64,000 bases of DNA from Slackia heliotrinireducens DSM 20476 (lineage in GTDB: Bacteria > Actinomycetota > Coriobacteriia > Coriobacteriales > Eggerthellaceae). This document shows, one piece after another, positions 16,803 through 24,562 of the stretch. The position numbers and the translations under genes were made by a program. Positions within the stretch are counted from its first letter, which is position 1. Each line of letters starts with the position of its first letter. The notes under the pieces are model-generated. The model saw only the letters and a list, made by a program, of their open reading frames with translations. It was not told the origin of the DNA and made no database searches. The stretch spans positions 2,852,001 to 2,916,000 of the forward strand of contig NC_013165.1 in the NCBI RefSeq assembly GCF_000023885.1, given 5' to 3'.

Positions 16803-17228
16803 ATGCGGAAGATCAGGGTATCCTCCACCCTGACCGTCTATTACGACGGCCAGTTTTGGGTGGGGGTGTTCGAGCGTGTCGAGGACGACCGCTACAGCGC
16901 ATGCCGCGTCGTGTTCGGCGCGGAGCCGTCGAACGAGGAGGTCCTGGACCTCGTCTGCAGCAGGTACAACGAGCTTCGCTTCACGAAGCCAACGGCCCAC
17001 TTGGAAACGCCGAAGCGGGCCGCGAACCCCAAGCGACGCCAGCGCGAGGCGTCCCGAGAGATGAGGCAGCGCGGCCCATCCACCAAGGCGCAGCAGGCAC
17101 TGCAAGAGGAGCGCGAGGCGTCCACCCAACAGAGGAAAGCCGACGCCCGCGACAGGCGAGAAGACGAAAAGCGCCAGCGGTTCGAGCAACGGCAGGAGAA
17201 ACGAAAGGCGAAGCACCGCGGCAAGTGA
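16803..17228 (+). CDS. YjdF-like (DUF2992) protein
   Basis: A 141-residue DUF2992 protein. The N-terminal 60 residues form the conserved part (STLTVYYDGQFWVGVFERVEDDRYSACRVVFGAEP); the rest is a highly charged Arg/Lys/Glu helix, typical of the family, which suggests nucleic-acid binding. Function is unknown; in Firmicutes the gene is controlled by a riboswitch sensing azaaromatics. ATG 16803 follows AAAGGAGG. The structured leader and promoter upstream match that arrangement. Confidence 0.88.
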   Translation: MRKIRVSSTLTVYYDGQFWVGVFERVEDDRYSACRVVFGAEPSNEEVLDLVCSRYNELRFTKPTAHLETPKRAANPKRRQREASREMRQRGPSTKAQQALQEEREASTQQRKADARDRREDEKRQRFEQRQEKRKAKHRGK

Positions 17229-17239
17229 AGCCCACGGCG

Positions 17240-17268
17240 TTCCACAACCGTAGTCGGCATGATATGAT
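17240..17268 (+). promoter_or_regulatory. Candidate promoter of the methyltransferase gene
   Basis: TTCCAC (17240-17245), 17 bp, TATGAT (17263-17268). The start near 17275 would leave about 60 nt before the folded leader. Confidence 0.45.
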
Positions 17269-17335
17269 GCTTGCGATACGCGGGGCATGGGGCCTCGCGG
17301 CAACGGCCATCCAAGGGGATGTCTTTTTGGTCATT

Positions 17336-17439
17336 GTTCTGTAGGGAACGCTAGAACCTAACGATTCGAGAGGGGCACGTAGCTGCCCTTGGTTCGCTGC
17401 GTTCCGAATCCATCCACAGCTAACGGATTCTCACAGAAC
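17336..17439 (+). ncRNA. Unassigned structured leader with a compact three-way junction
   Basis: Read directly: P1 GTTCTGT (17336-17342) with ACAGAAC (17433-17439); P2 GGAACGC (17345-17351) with GCGTTCC (17399-17405); P3 GAACC (17354-17358) with GGTTC (17391-17395), topped by AGGGGCA/TGCCCTT (17371-17377 with 17384-17390) around the loop CGTAGC; P4 GAATCC (17406-17411) with GGATTC (17425-17430). Junction strands are 2, 0 and 2 nt. The 3' strand of P1 touches AGGA (17440-17443), the probable ribosome site of the gene at 17451. This is the layout of a translational riboswitch or other cis-regulator; I do not recognise the class. Confidence 0.65.
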
Positions 17440-17450
17440 AGGACAAGACG

Positions 17451-18167
17451 ATGAACTTCCCGAAGGCTAACTCCTTCTCAACATCCATCATGCGCGAGCG
17501 CAGCATGGGGCCCAACCCGCTCAAGCTCTGCGAGGAGCTGCTGGAATACGCAGACATTCACGCAGGCTCCGTCGTGCTCGACCTCGGCAGCGGCGCCGGG
17601 CTCACGAGCGCCCTCATGGCGCGCGAGTTCGGCCTCACCGTGTACGCAGCCGACCTCTGGAGCGACCCGTCCGACAACATGCGCTTCTTCGAGGCGTGCG
17701 GCCTCACCAACCGGCAGATCATCCCGCTCAAGGCTGACGCGACCGCGCTTCCCTTTGCGCACGAGTTCTTCGACGCGGTGGTGAGCGTCGACTCGTACAA
17801 CTACTTCGGCCGCGACCCCCGCTACCTCGGCGGGCACCTGCTGCCGCTCGTCAAGCGTGGCGGCGAGCTGCTCTTTGCCATACCCGGCATGGTGCGCGAC
17901 TGCCACGACGACCTGCCCGCGTGCCTGCTCGCGTCCTGGACGCCCGAGCAGCTCGACTACATGCACGACATGTCTTGGTGGCGCGTCAACATCGAGCAGA
18001 CCGAGGATGTCGAGGTCCTCGACATGCGCGAGATGGCCTGCACGCGCGAGGCGTGGGCCGACTGGATCGGGTGCGACAACGAGTACGCTGCGGGCGACCG
18101 CGCCGCCGTCGAGGCCGGTGCGCTCGACCATCTCAACACCATCGCCGTGAGGCTCAGGCGCAGGTAG
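17451..18167 (+). CDS. Class I SAM-dependent methyltransferase
   Basis: A 238-residue class I methyltransferase. The SAM-binding glycine loop is VVLDLGSGAG (41-50), followed by the acidic residue after the second strand (YAADLW) and motif II (FDAVVSVDSYNYFG). Start and end look complete. The substrate is unknown. It follows the YjdF-like gene and has its own structured leader whose last stem abuts the ribosome site, so expression is probably controlled at translation. An N-methyltransferase acting on heteroaromatic compounds would fit the neighbouring YjdF system, but that is speculation. Confidence 0.85.
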   Translation: MNFPKANSFSTSIMRERSMGPNPLKLCEELLEYADIHAGSVVLDLGSGAGLTSALMAREFGLTVYAADLWSDPSDNMRFFEACGLTNRQIIPLKADATALPFAHEFFDAVVSVDSYNYFGRDPRYLGGHLLPLVKRGGELLFAIPGMVRDCHDDLPACLLASWTPEQLDYMHDMSWWRVNIEQTEDVEVLDMREMACTREAWADWIGCDNEYAAGDRAAVEAGALDHLNTIAVRLRRR

Positions 18168-18197
18168 CGCAAAACCCCAGCTAGAGAGCGATGACAC

Positions 18198-18231
18198 GGG
18201 CCGTGTCGCCGACGTGACGGCACGGCCCTTT
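18198..18231 (+). terminator. Terminator after the methyltransferase gene
   Basis: Stem GGGCCGTG (18198-18205) with CACGGCCC (18221-18228), then TTT. Confidence 0.75.
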
Positions 18232-18296
18232 CCCGGCGGCCCCGTGGCGGGTACCTTCGCCTTGCCATGGGTCCACCGACGGATAGGAGAATCATA

Positions 18297-18983
18297 GTGA
18301 GAGAGATGGCAGAACCAAGAAGGGACCTCGCAATGGGGACGGCGCTGCTCGCCGCGTTCGGACTCTGGACGGCGCTGGTGCAGCTCGTGGACGTGCGTCC
18401 GGTCGGGCAGAACGGCACGGACGTCGGATTCGCGGCATTCAACGTATGGTTCCACGGCCTAACGGGCGTACACATGGTCCTCTACGCGATCACCGACTGG
18501 CTCGGCCTCGTGCCGGTAGCCGTTTGCCTTGGCTTCGGGGCCATGGGCGCCACGCAGCTCGTCAGGCGCAGGAGCCTCTTTGCAGTCGATCCCGACCTGC
18601 TGCTCCTCGGCGTCCACTACGTCTTGGTCGCAGCCGCGTATCTGGTCTTCGAGGCGTTCCCGATAAACTACCGGCCGATCCCCATCGACGGCGTCATGGA
18701 AGCGTCCTACCCGTCCTCGACGACGCTGCTGGTCCTGGGCGTCATGCCGACGCTGGCCTACCAGATCGCGCGGAGGTCGAAGAGCATTCAGGCAAAGGTT
18801 GCCGTCGTCGCCTTCGTGGCCGCGTTCTCCGCCCTCATGGTCGCCGGCAGGCTGGTCTCCGGCGTGCACTGGGCCACCGACATCGCCGGCTCGGTTCTCC
18901 TGGCGGCTGGTCTGTTCGCGATGTACCGGTACGCCGTCGCGCAAGCCGACGCAAGGCTTACCACTGCACGATTGGAGGGATGA
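18297..18983 (+). CDS. PAP2-superfamily membrane phosphatase
   Basis: A 228-residue integral membrane protein with about six helices. PAP2 signature parts are visible: a PSST version of the PSGH motif (SYPSSTT) and GRLVSGVHWATD, matching SRxxxxxHxxxD with the catalytic His and Asp. It probably removes phosphate from a lipid such as a phosphatidate or isoprenoid pyrophosphate. The start is a GTG at 18297 with AGGAG at the right distance; an ATG at 18306 is an alternative. Its TGA is eight bases from a membrane-bound XRE regulator, so the two form an operon. Confidence 0.8.
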   Translation: MREMAEPRRDLAMGTALLAAFGLWTALVQLVDVRPVGQNGTDVGFAAFNVWFHGLTGVHMVLYAITDWLGLVPVAVCLGFGAMGATQLVRRRSLFAVDPDLLLLGVHYVLVAAAYLVFEAFPINYRPIPIDGVMEASYPSSTTLLVLGVMPTLAYQIARRSKSIQAKVAVVAFVAAFSALMVAGRLVSGVHWATDIAGSVLLAAGLFAMYRYAVAQADARLTTARLEG

Positions 18984-18985
18984 CG

Positions 18986-19588
18986 ATGGAGTTCGGCGAG
19001 AAACTGCAGGAGCTAAGGAAGGCGCGCTCGCTCACGCAGGAGCAGCTGGCAGAGGCGCTCTACGTCTCGAGGACGGCCGTGTCCAAGTGGGAGTCCGGCA
19101 GGGGCTACCCGAGCATCGATTCGCTCAAGGAGGTGTCGCGCTTTTTCTCGGTGACGATAGACGAGCTTATAAGCCCTGACGAGGTCGTGTCGGTCGCACA
19201 GGCCGAAAGGAGGTCCTTCGCACGCGGGTATGCGTCGATGGTGTGCGGGCTGTTGGACGTTTTGGTTGCGCTGCTCCTGGTTGTGCCGGTGTTCGGCAAC
19301 GGCCCCGAGGGTCCGGCTGCGGTCAGCCTGCTCGCGCTAACCGGCGCCAGCACATGGATCAAAGTGGTCTTTACCGCATGCGTCGGGGCGACTGTGATTT
19401 GCGGGCTCTGCGAGATCGCCGCATCCCGCGCCGACGGACGATGGGGGAAGCTGGCCCTGGCGGCGGGGGCCGCGCTTTCCGCTGCCTGCGTGGCCGTCTT
19501 CATCCTGGCGAGGCAGCCTTACGCTGGCATCATTTGCTTCGCGCTGCTCGCGGCGAAGGCAGTTATGCTCTGGATGCGCGACCGCTAG
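18986..19588 (+). CDS. XRE regulator with a C-terminal membrane domain
   Basis: A 200-residue protein: XRE helix-turn-helix at about 5-60 (LTQEQLAEALYVSRTAVSKWESG), then four hydrophobic helices from about residue 85. Such membrane-tethered XRE proteins are common in Firmicutes and Actinobacteria and may sense membrane or wall state. Start 18986 is preferred because GGAGGG lies six bases before it; ATG 18980 overlaps the upstream TGA. Co-transcribed with the PAP2 phosphatase. Confidence 0.8.
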   Translation: MEFGEKLQELRKARSLTQEQLAEALYVSRTAVSKWESGRGYPSIDSLKEVSRFFSVTIDELISPDEVVSVAQAERRSFARGYASMVCGLLDVLVALLLVVPVFGNGPEGPAAVSLLALTGASTWIKVVFTACVGATVICGLCEIAASRADGRWGKLALAAGAALSAACVAVFILARQPYAGIICFALLAAKAVMLWMRDR

Positions 19589-19600
19589 TGCGTGTGGTAC

Positions 19601-20992
19601 CTACGCTGCGGTGATATATCCCGGCGTGCTCGCGGTGTCGATGCGGAAGTACGTATACGCCGTCTTGTTGCTTGCCCATGCGGTGCCGTTTCCGCCCACC
19701 GGCGACGTAGAGCACGAGTAGAAGCACTGCGACCCCGTGATTCCGCTCGAAGGAAGCGCCCACGTGCTGTCTGCGTAGATCGTCGTCAGGTGCGAGCATC
19801 CCGAGAACGTGTAGAACAGGTCCGTCAGCGTCGACGGGTCGAAGCCGCGAAAGTCGATGGTCGTGAAGGAGCAAGACGAGAACATGTAGCGCATCGACCG
19901 CACGCCGGAGAGGTTGCCCAAGCCGGATATGCTGGCCAGGCTCGTGCAGCTGTAGAACAGGAAGTTCAGGTTCAAATACGAGAACGCTGCCATGTCCGCC
20001 GCGAAGGTCGCGCTCGTGAGGTTCTGGCGGTGCGTCGCGCCCGCGACGCCGTCCCAGGGCGTGAAGCCCAGCCCCACATACTTGCCGATCGCGCAGATGC
20101 GCCCGCTCGCGACGAGCTCGCGCGTGGCATCAGGCGTTCGCGTTGCCGTGAGCACGCCCTCGCCGTCGGCGTAGAAGTGCACCCAGAACCAGGTGCGCCT
20201 ATCGTCGTTCGGGTCGGTCAGCACGCCGCCCGTTCCCAGCTTGCACACGCTCGCCCCGCTCGTGGTCGAGGGCACGAAGCCGTCCGTGCCTCCCACCAGG
20301 CGGTTGCAGCTGTTGAACATGAGCGAGCCCGAGAGCCCCGAGTTGCTGAACGAGGTCGCGTAGATCGTCTCGAGGCTCGAACAGCTCGTGAACATCTGGT
20401 TCGTGCTGGTCATGCCAGACAGGTTCTCGAACCCGCGCACCTCGGTGCAATTCGAGAAGACGTTGAACCAGTAGTTGCAGTTCGTCAGGCCTAGGCCCGC
20501 GATAGTCGAGTCGATGTAGACCTTCTTCACCAGCAGCTTGATCGAGTCGTATGAGCGTGCGCTGGCAGAGGAGTAGCCCGCCGGGTCGATCTCGAATACC
20601 TGCACGATGCGACCGCCGGTGACGGAGGTGCGTCGCTCGTAGTAGTTGATCTCCAGGGTGCCGTCGTCCAACAGCAGCGCCCGGATCCTGTAACCCACGT
20701 CCCACTCGAGCGCCAGGATGGCGGCTGCCATGTCACCCGGCGCATAGAGCGTGCTCTCGCCGTTCTGTCCGCGAATGGCGGAGGCGATGTCCGAGAACAC
20801 CGACTCCGGCAGCACGCCGGATTCTAGCTGCATGTACGGCTGCTCCTGGTAGTCGCCAGCATCGGTGCCATCGAGAGCAGAAACGGCTGCAGCCATCTCC
20901 CTCGGCTTGTACAGCGTGGCCACGCCCGCCTGGTAGCGGATCGCGTTGGCTATGTCAGTGAGGATGCGAGTCGATACGGTTCCAACAGCCAT
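19601..20992 (-). CDS. Phage tail-tip/host-recognition protein with BspA-like repeats
   Basis: A 463-residue protein. The N-terminus holds two copies of a motif typical of siphophage tail-tip proteins (LTDIANAIRYQAG...YKPREMAAAV at about 11-39 and FSDIASAIRGQNG...YAPGDMAAAI at about 66-93). The rest is rich in Ser/Thr/Asn/Cys and carries BspA/DUF285-type repeats (SCSSLETIYA, LFYSCTSLASISGLGNLSG, TFSGCSHLTTIYAD). BspA repeats are surface-adhesion modules. It is three bases downstream of a baseplate BppU-like gene on the same strand. With no head, portal or lysis genes near, it is a stranded piece of a prophage, or a captured adhesin. Confidence 0.75.
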   Translation of the reverse strand: MAVGTVSTRILTDIANAIRYQAGVATLYKPREMAAAVSALDGTDAGDYQEQPYMQLESGVLPESVFSDIASAIRGQNGESTLYAPGDMAAAILALEWDVGYRIRALLLDDGTLEINYYERRTSVTGGRIVQVFEIDPAGYSSASARSYDSIKLLVKKVYIDSTIAGLGLTNCNYWFNVFSNCTEVRGFENLSGMTSTNQMFTSCSSLETIYATSFSNSGLSGSLMFNSCNRLVGGTDGFVPSTTSGASVCKLGTGGVLTDPNDDRRTWFWVHFYADGEGVLTATRTPDATRELVASGRICAIGKYVGLGFTPWDGVAGATHRQNLTSATFAADMAAFSYLNLNFLFYSCTSLASISGLGNLSGVRSMRYMFSSCSFTTIDFRGFDPSTLTDLFYTFSGCSHLTTIYADSTWALPSSGITGSQCFYSCSTSPVGGNGTAWASNKTAYTYFRIDTASTPGYITAA

Positions 20993-20995
20993 GGC

Positions 20996-21754
20996 CTAAA
21001 ACTCTTCCTCTTCGAGGTTGACGAGCGCGGCGATGGCGTCGTCCACGTACTGCTTGGTGGCGTAGGCCGATAGGTCGGGCGTCGTGCCCGACGGCCCCTG
21101 CGAACCCTGCGGCCCCGTGGCTCCCGTCTCGCCTTGCGGGCCAGTCTCGCCTTGGATTCCCTGGATGCCCTGTGGCCCGCGCAGGTCGGCCGAGCTCGTG
21201 CCCGACGCGCTCGTCACCGTCAGCACCGAGCCGCTCCAGCTAGCAGTGGCGGAATCGGCAGCGTCGTTTGCCGCCTCAGCCGCCTCGTTGGCCGCGTCAG
21301 CCGCCGCCGTGGTGATCTCGATTGCGCCCTCGTAGCGCTTGATGGTCTCCACGAACAGGGTGAAGCCGTCCTCGCTCTCGGTGCCGCCTGTGATCACGGG
21401 CTCCACTCGGATGGTGAACGCCCGCGTGCTGATGCTCTTGCCGTCATGCGTCACCATGAACTGCGCGTCCACCGCGCCCTCGGCCTCCTGCATGGCGGCC
21501 GGGTAGTATACGACGAATTGCCCCAGGGACGCGTCAATCTCCGTCATCGGCTCGCACCCGCGCGTGCCGGCCATCTTGTGCCTCCAGAGGAAGTAGACCT
21601 CGGCGCCGGTCAGGTCGGCAGCCGCGCCGCCCTGTCGAACGTGCAGCTCAAGGCCGCGCCCCGTGGCGTCGGCGGGCGACGCCACCAGGAGGTCACCCAG
21701 CCGCTCGTCCGCCGAATCCCATATGATCGTGTGAAGTCCGTAACCGTCGAGCAT
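20996..21754 (-). CDS. BppU-like phage baseplate protein with collagen-like segment
   Basis: A 252-residue protein with an N-terminal BppU-type baseplate domain (about 1-125: LHVRQGGAAADLTGAEVYFLWRHK, SLGQFVVYYPAAMQEAEG), an Ala-rich coiled stretch (about 140-165) and a collagen-like Gly-X-Y run (about 184-215: GPQGIQGIQGETGPQGETG) before a trimer-forming end (YATKQYVDDAIAALVN). This is the usual plan of a trimeric baseplate or neck-fibre protein. ATG 21754 follows GGAGGGG. It forms a two-gene operon with the tail-tip protein. Confidence 0.8.
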   Translation of the reverse strand: MLDGYGLHTIIWDSADERLGDLLVASPADATGRGLELHVRQGGAAADLTGAEVYFLWRHKMAGTRGCEPMTEIDASLGQFVVYYPAAMQEAEGAVDAQFMVTHDGKSISTRAFTIRVEPVITGGTESEDGFTLFVETIKRYEGAIEITTAAADAANEAAEAANDAADSATASWSGSVLTVTSASGTSSADLRGPQGIQGIQGETGPQGETGATGPQGSQGPSGTTPDLSAYATKQYVDDAIAALVNLEEEEF

Positions 21755-21786
21755 GATGCCCCTCCAATCCTCGGGGCATAAGGGTA

Positions 21787-21811
21787 GGCCCGCGTCACAA
21801 GGACGCGGGCC
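21787..21811. terminator. 10-bp hairpin downstream of the NmrA-like gene
   Basis: Perfect stem GGCCCGCGTC (21787-21796) with GACGCGGGCC (21802-21811), loop ACAAG; no T run on either side. It probably separates the NmrA-like gene from the phage genes. Confidence 0.55.
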
Positions 21812-21842
21812 CGACGGTCTTGCGGCTATGCGAGAGACGCCG

Positions 21843-22475
21843 CTACTTGCGCACCACGCTGATGCGCTGGCGGATGTGGTCTCCGGACTCGATCTCGTCG
21901 ACCATGGCGATGGCATAGTCGGCGTAGCTGATGACGGACTCGCCAGCCTCGTTGAGCGTGAGCTCCTCGCCGCCCAGGATGTAGGCGCCGGTGCGCTCGC
22001 CCTCGGCCTGGAAGTCGCCCGCAGGAGAGATGTAGGTCCACGCCACGTCGTCGCGGGCGCGCAGCTCCTCCAGGGCCTTGGCCATGGCCGCCGCCAGCGG
22101 TTTGAAGGCGTCCGGGAAGTCGGGGCCGTCGGCCACGCAGGCGGTGTGCTCGGGGTTCACGTAGAGCGAGCCCGCACCGCCCACGACGAGCAGGCGCACG
22201 TCGGTGCCGGCAACGCAGTCGCAGAGGTGCGCGAGCGTGGTGGAGTGCTGGGGCAGCGTCTCGGGCGTCCAGGCGCCGAAGGCGTCGACCACGACGTCGA
22301 AGCCCGCCAGGTCCTCGGCCGTGAGGTCCATGATGTCCCTCACGACGGCTTTCTCGGCGACGGTCTGGTTCTCGCCGCGCACGAAGGCGGTGACGTCCAT
22401 GCCGCGATCGATTGCCTCCTTCACGATGAGCTTGCCGGCCTTGCCGTTTGCCGCTACGACTGCAATCTTCTTCAT
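21843..22475 (-). CDS. NmrA/YwnB-like NAD(P)-binding oxidoreductase
   Basis: A 210-residue atypical short-chain dehydrogenase of the NAD(P)-binding NmrA/YwnB group. The Rossmann motif is at the N-terminus (IAVVAANGKAGK). The family includes redox sensors and quinone or flavin reductases; the substrate is unknown. It is divergent from an Rrf2 regulator with three shared operators between them, matching the ywnB/ywnA pairing in Bacillus. Ribosome site GAAAGGGG precedes ATG 22475. Confidence 0.85.
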   Translation of the reverse strand: MKKIAVVAANGKAGKLIVKEAIDRGMDVTAFVRGENQTVAEKAVVRDIMDLTAEDLAGFDVVVDAFGAWTPETLPQHSTTLAHLCDCVAGTDVRLLVVGGAGSLYVNPEHTACVADGPDFPDAFKPLAAAMAKALEELRARDDVAWTYISPAGDFQAEGERTGAYILGGEELTLNEAGESVISYADYAIAMVDEIESGDHIRQRISVVRK

Positions 22476-22494
22476 GGTGGTGCCCCTTTCGTAG

Positions 22495-22607
22495 GTTGTA
22501 ACCTTAACGCTTACAGCCTGTACTATGACATGCCGCCGATGTAATGTCAACGATTACAACATGGGTGTCCACAACTCCTCCATAGTTGTAATACGTGACA
22601 TTACAAC
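22495..22607. promoter_or_regulatory. Three tandem palindromic operators between NmrA-like and Rrf2 genes
   Basis: Three 23-bp sites share the form GTTGTAAY-N7-RTTACAAC: 22495-22517 (GTTGTAAC/CTTACAGC), 22538-22560 (GATGTAAT/ATTACAAC) and 22585-22607 (GTTGTAAT/ATTACAAC, perfect 8-bp arms). Centres are 43 and 47 bp apart. The placement and symmetry fit binding of the Rrf2 dimer and control of both genes. Confidence 0.85.
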
Positions 22608-22646
22608 CGACGTGTGCTACGCTATCCGAGGAGAAAGAGAGGGATT

Positions 22647-23087
22647 ATGAGGTTCTCGTCCAGGCTGCCGGTAGCCACCCACATACTGCTCTGCATCGCC
22701 CTTCTGGGACACGAGCACAAGACCACGTCCACGTTCCTCGCAGGCAGCGTCGGCGTGAATCCCGTCATCGTGCGAAACGTCCTGGGGCAGCTCAAGGCCG
22801 CGGGCATCGTGACGGTGGAGCCGGGCGTCGGCGGGGCATCGCTTGCCCGCGCGCCGGAGGAGATAACGCTGCGCGACGTGCTCGAGGCCGTCGAGGACGA
22901 CGCGGGCGTCTTCCGCATGCACGAGCACCCCAGCCCCGAGTGCCCCGTGGGCCGCAACGTGCACGCCGTGCTGGGCGCGGAGCTTGACGCCGCCGAGCGG
23001 GCCATGATGGACCGCCTGGCCTCCGCCACCCTGGCCGACCTGGCGGACGAGACGCGAGGGCTCATCGCGCAGCAGGAGCAAGCCTAG
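22647..23087 (+). CDS. Rrf2-family regulator (YwnA-like)
   Basis: A 146-residue Rrf2 winged-helix regulator (TSTFLAGSVGVNPVIVRNVLGQLKAAGIV forms the recognition part, about 28-57; the wing contains VGGASLARAPEEITLRDV). Cysteines are few (HPSPECPVGRN has one), so an iron-sulfur cluster of the IscR type is unlikely; it resembles the YwnA branch, which reacts to thiol-active compounds. ATG 22647 follows GAGAGGG. The divergent NmrA-like gene is its probable target. Confidence 0.88.
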   Translation: MRFSSRLPVATHILLCIALLGHEHKTTSTFLAGSVGVNPVIVRNVLGQLKAAGIVTVEPGVGGASLARAPEEITLRDVLEAVEDDAGVFRMHEHPSPECPVGRNVHAVLGAELDAAERAMMDRLASATLADLADETRGLIAQQEQA

Positions 23088-23334
23088 AAGTCCAGGTCAA
23101 CAGCACTCGAAGATCAAGACCGACCAGTGCGTCCGCGTTCCAAAGCGCCTTGACGACCGACGACCAAGTGCGCAGGACCCGAGCCGGCGAGCCTGATACC
23201 ACTGAGCCCACAGTCGGTTCACGCCCGGCCGCCCACGCTCCGGGTGTTCTCCGCACCCTGCGTGGCTGCCTAGCCGCCATTGGCTGGTTTCACCGCCCAT
23301 ACAGTACCGCCTTTCGCTTCCTTGGGCGGCTGCT
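23088..23334. other. Intergenic, nothing recognised
   Basis: The stretch between the Rrf2 gene and the terminator of the convergent SPFH gene has no gene I can recognise; short frames on both strands lack ribosome sites. Confidence 0.4.
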
Positions 23335-23377
23335 TAAAAAGGCAGCCCGCCAACCTGCGATGAGGCTAGCGGGCTGT
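23335..23377 (-). terminator. Terminator of the SPFH/PH operon
   Basis: On the minus strand a 9-bp stem (23369-23377 with 23342-23350, one G-T pair) is followed by TTTTT (complement of 23336-23340). Confidence 0.8.
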
Positions 23378-23431
23378 CGCAAGGTAGGCTCTAGCCTGCC
23401 TATTCCAGAAAACCCATTCCCTGTCTAAATC

Positions 23432-24544
23432 CTAGAGACCCATGATCTCCCTCTTTTTGACGTCGAACTCTTCTTGCGTAAGAATGCCAGCGTCGACAAG
23501 CTCTTTCAACTTCTTAAGCTGTTCAATCTGTTCATCGAATGACATGGCGGGCCTCTGCTCAGCGACGGATCCCAGACCTTGAGCCATGTTCATGCCAAAG
23601 ATCATGCCACCCGCATCGCCAAGACCGTTATCTCGGATTCCCTCAGCAATCTGTTGCTGTGCGGCTATGTTGGACGCACGCTGAGAAACATCGTCGTACG
23701 CCTTCACGCGCATTCTGTTCTCCGAGTATTGTCTGACAAGCTCTCTCGATTGCTCGGTAAACTCGATGTTTTCAATAGCAACCTTGGTCAGTTTGAAACC
23801 GAACCGCTCCTCCCAGGTACCAGCATTATCGTTGTCGTTGGCGACCGTATTGGCAATAGCGTTGGCCTGCGCGGGCAGTTGCGAAATCCTGTAAGTGCTA
23901 GATAGCGAGTTCAGTGCAACGGTAAATGACTGCAAGAATTCGGCCAGAATCTGTGATCTCACCTTTTGGTCGTCGAAGGTGTAATAAGTGACGTTAGCGG
24001 GAACGAAGTTGCAAATGAACGTAACAGGATTGGTGACCTTCACAGTGAAAGAACCGTAGGCAAATATCTCTAGGTCAGTACCGTAAAAGTAGTCGTTATA
24101 TACCTGTGCTCCCTTTGTGCCGAACTTTATGTCCCTGATTTCCCTGAGGTTCACAAATGCAATTTGCTTGTAGTCGGCCGACATGCCGCCATAACCGAGT
24201 CTTTCCTTAGCCTGACTAAAGATAGCGCTTGTGAAGCTTGAACCATTAAAAACGCTTTCCTGCCCATTCCGGTACTCATACCCGCCAGGTACCGTGATGA
24301 TTTCCTCTATTCCCGATTGGCTGAAAATGAAACAGGCCGTATTTTCGGGGACGTATATCTTGGAACCATTGCTTATGACGCCGTCTGATCCATACATGTT
24401 AGTGCCACGGCCATTGCTAGTGGACCTTAGTATGCCGGGAGAAACCACGACGTGCTCGTCAAATGCACCCGCAGTAATGATGTCTTTCCACTGGTCGGCA
24501 AACGCACCGCCAATAGCACCGGTAAATGCCCTAATTACCCCCAT
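23432..24544 (-). CDS. SPFH-domain protein with SHOCT tail (YdjI-like)
   Basis: A 370-residue SPFH/band-7 protein of the YdjI ('virion core') group: N-terminal amphipathic stretch, SPFH core (about 30-290, with VVVSPGILRS and TEQSRELVRQYSENRMRVKAYDD) and a C-terminal SHOCT module (LKKLKELVDAGILTQEEFDVKKREIMGL). There is no transmembrane helix. In Bacillus YdjI takes part in bringing the membrane-stress protein PspA to the membrane. The gene follows a PH-like zinc-ribbon gene by 18 bases in the same operon. Its codon use looks less GC-biased than its neighbours, in keeping with accessory DNA. Confidence 0.85.
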   Translation of the reverse strand: MGVIRAFTGAIGGAFADQWKDIITAGAFDEHVVVSPGILRSTSNGRGTNMYGSDGVISNGSKIYVPENTACFIFSQSGIEEIITVPGGYEYRNGQESVFNGSSFTSAIFSQAKERLGYGGMSADYKQIAFVNLREIRDIKFGTKGAQVYNDYFYGTDLEIFAYGSFTVKVTNPVTFICNFVPANVTYYTFDDQKVRSQILAEFLQSFTVALNSLSSTYRISQLPAQANAIANTVANDNDNAGTWEERFGFKLTKVAIENIEFTEQSRELVRQYSENRMRVKAYDDVSQRASNIAAQQQIAEGIRDNGLGDAGGMIFGMNMAQGLGSVAEQRPAMSFDEQIEQLKKLKELVDAGILTQEEFDVKKREIMGL

Positions 24545-24562
24545 ACAAATCCACCTCCGATA

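Noticed and set aside
19592-20494. 300-codon plus-strand frame opposite the tail-tip gene
   Set aside because: Arg/Ala-rich antisense shadow; the minus-strand protein has phage motifs and repeats.
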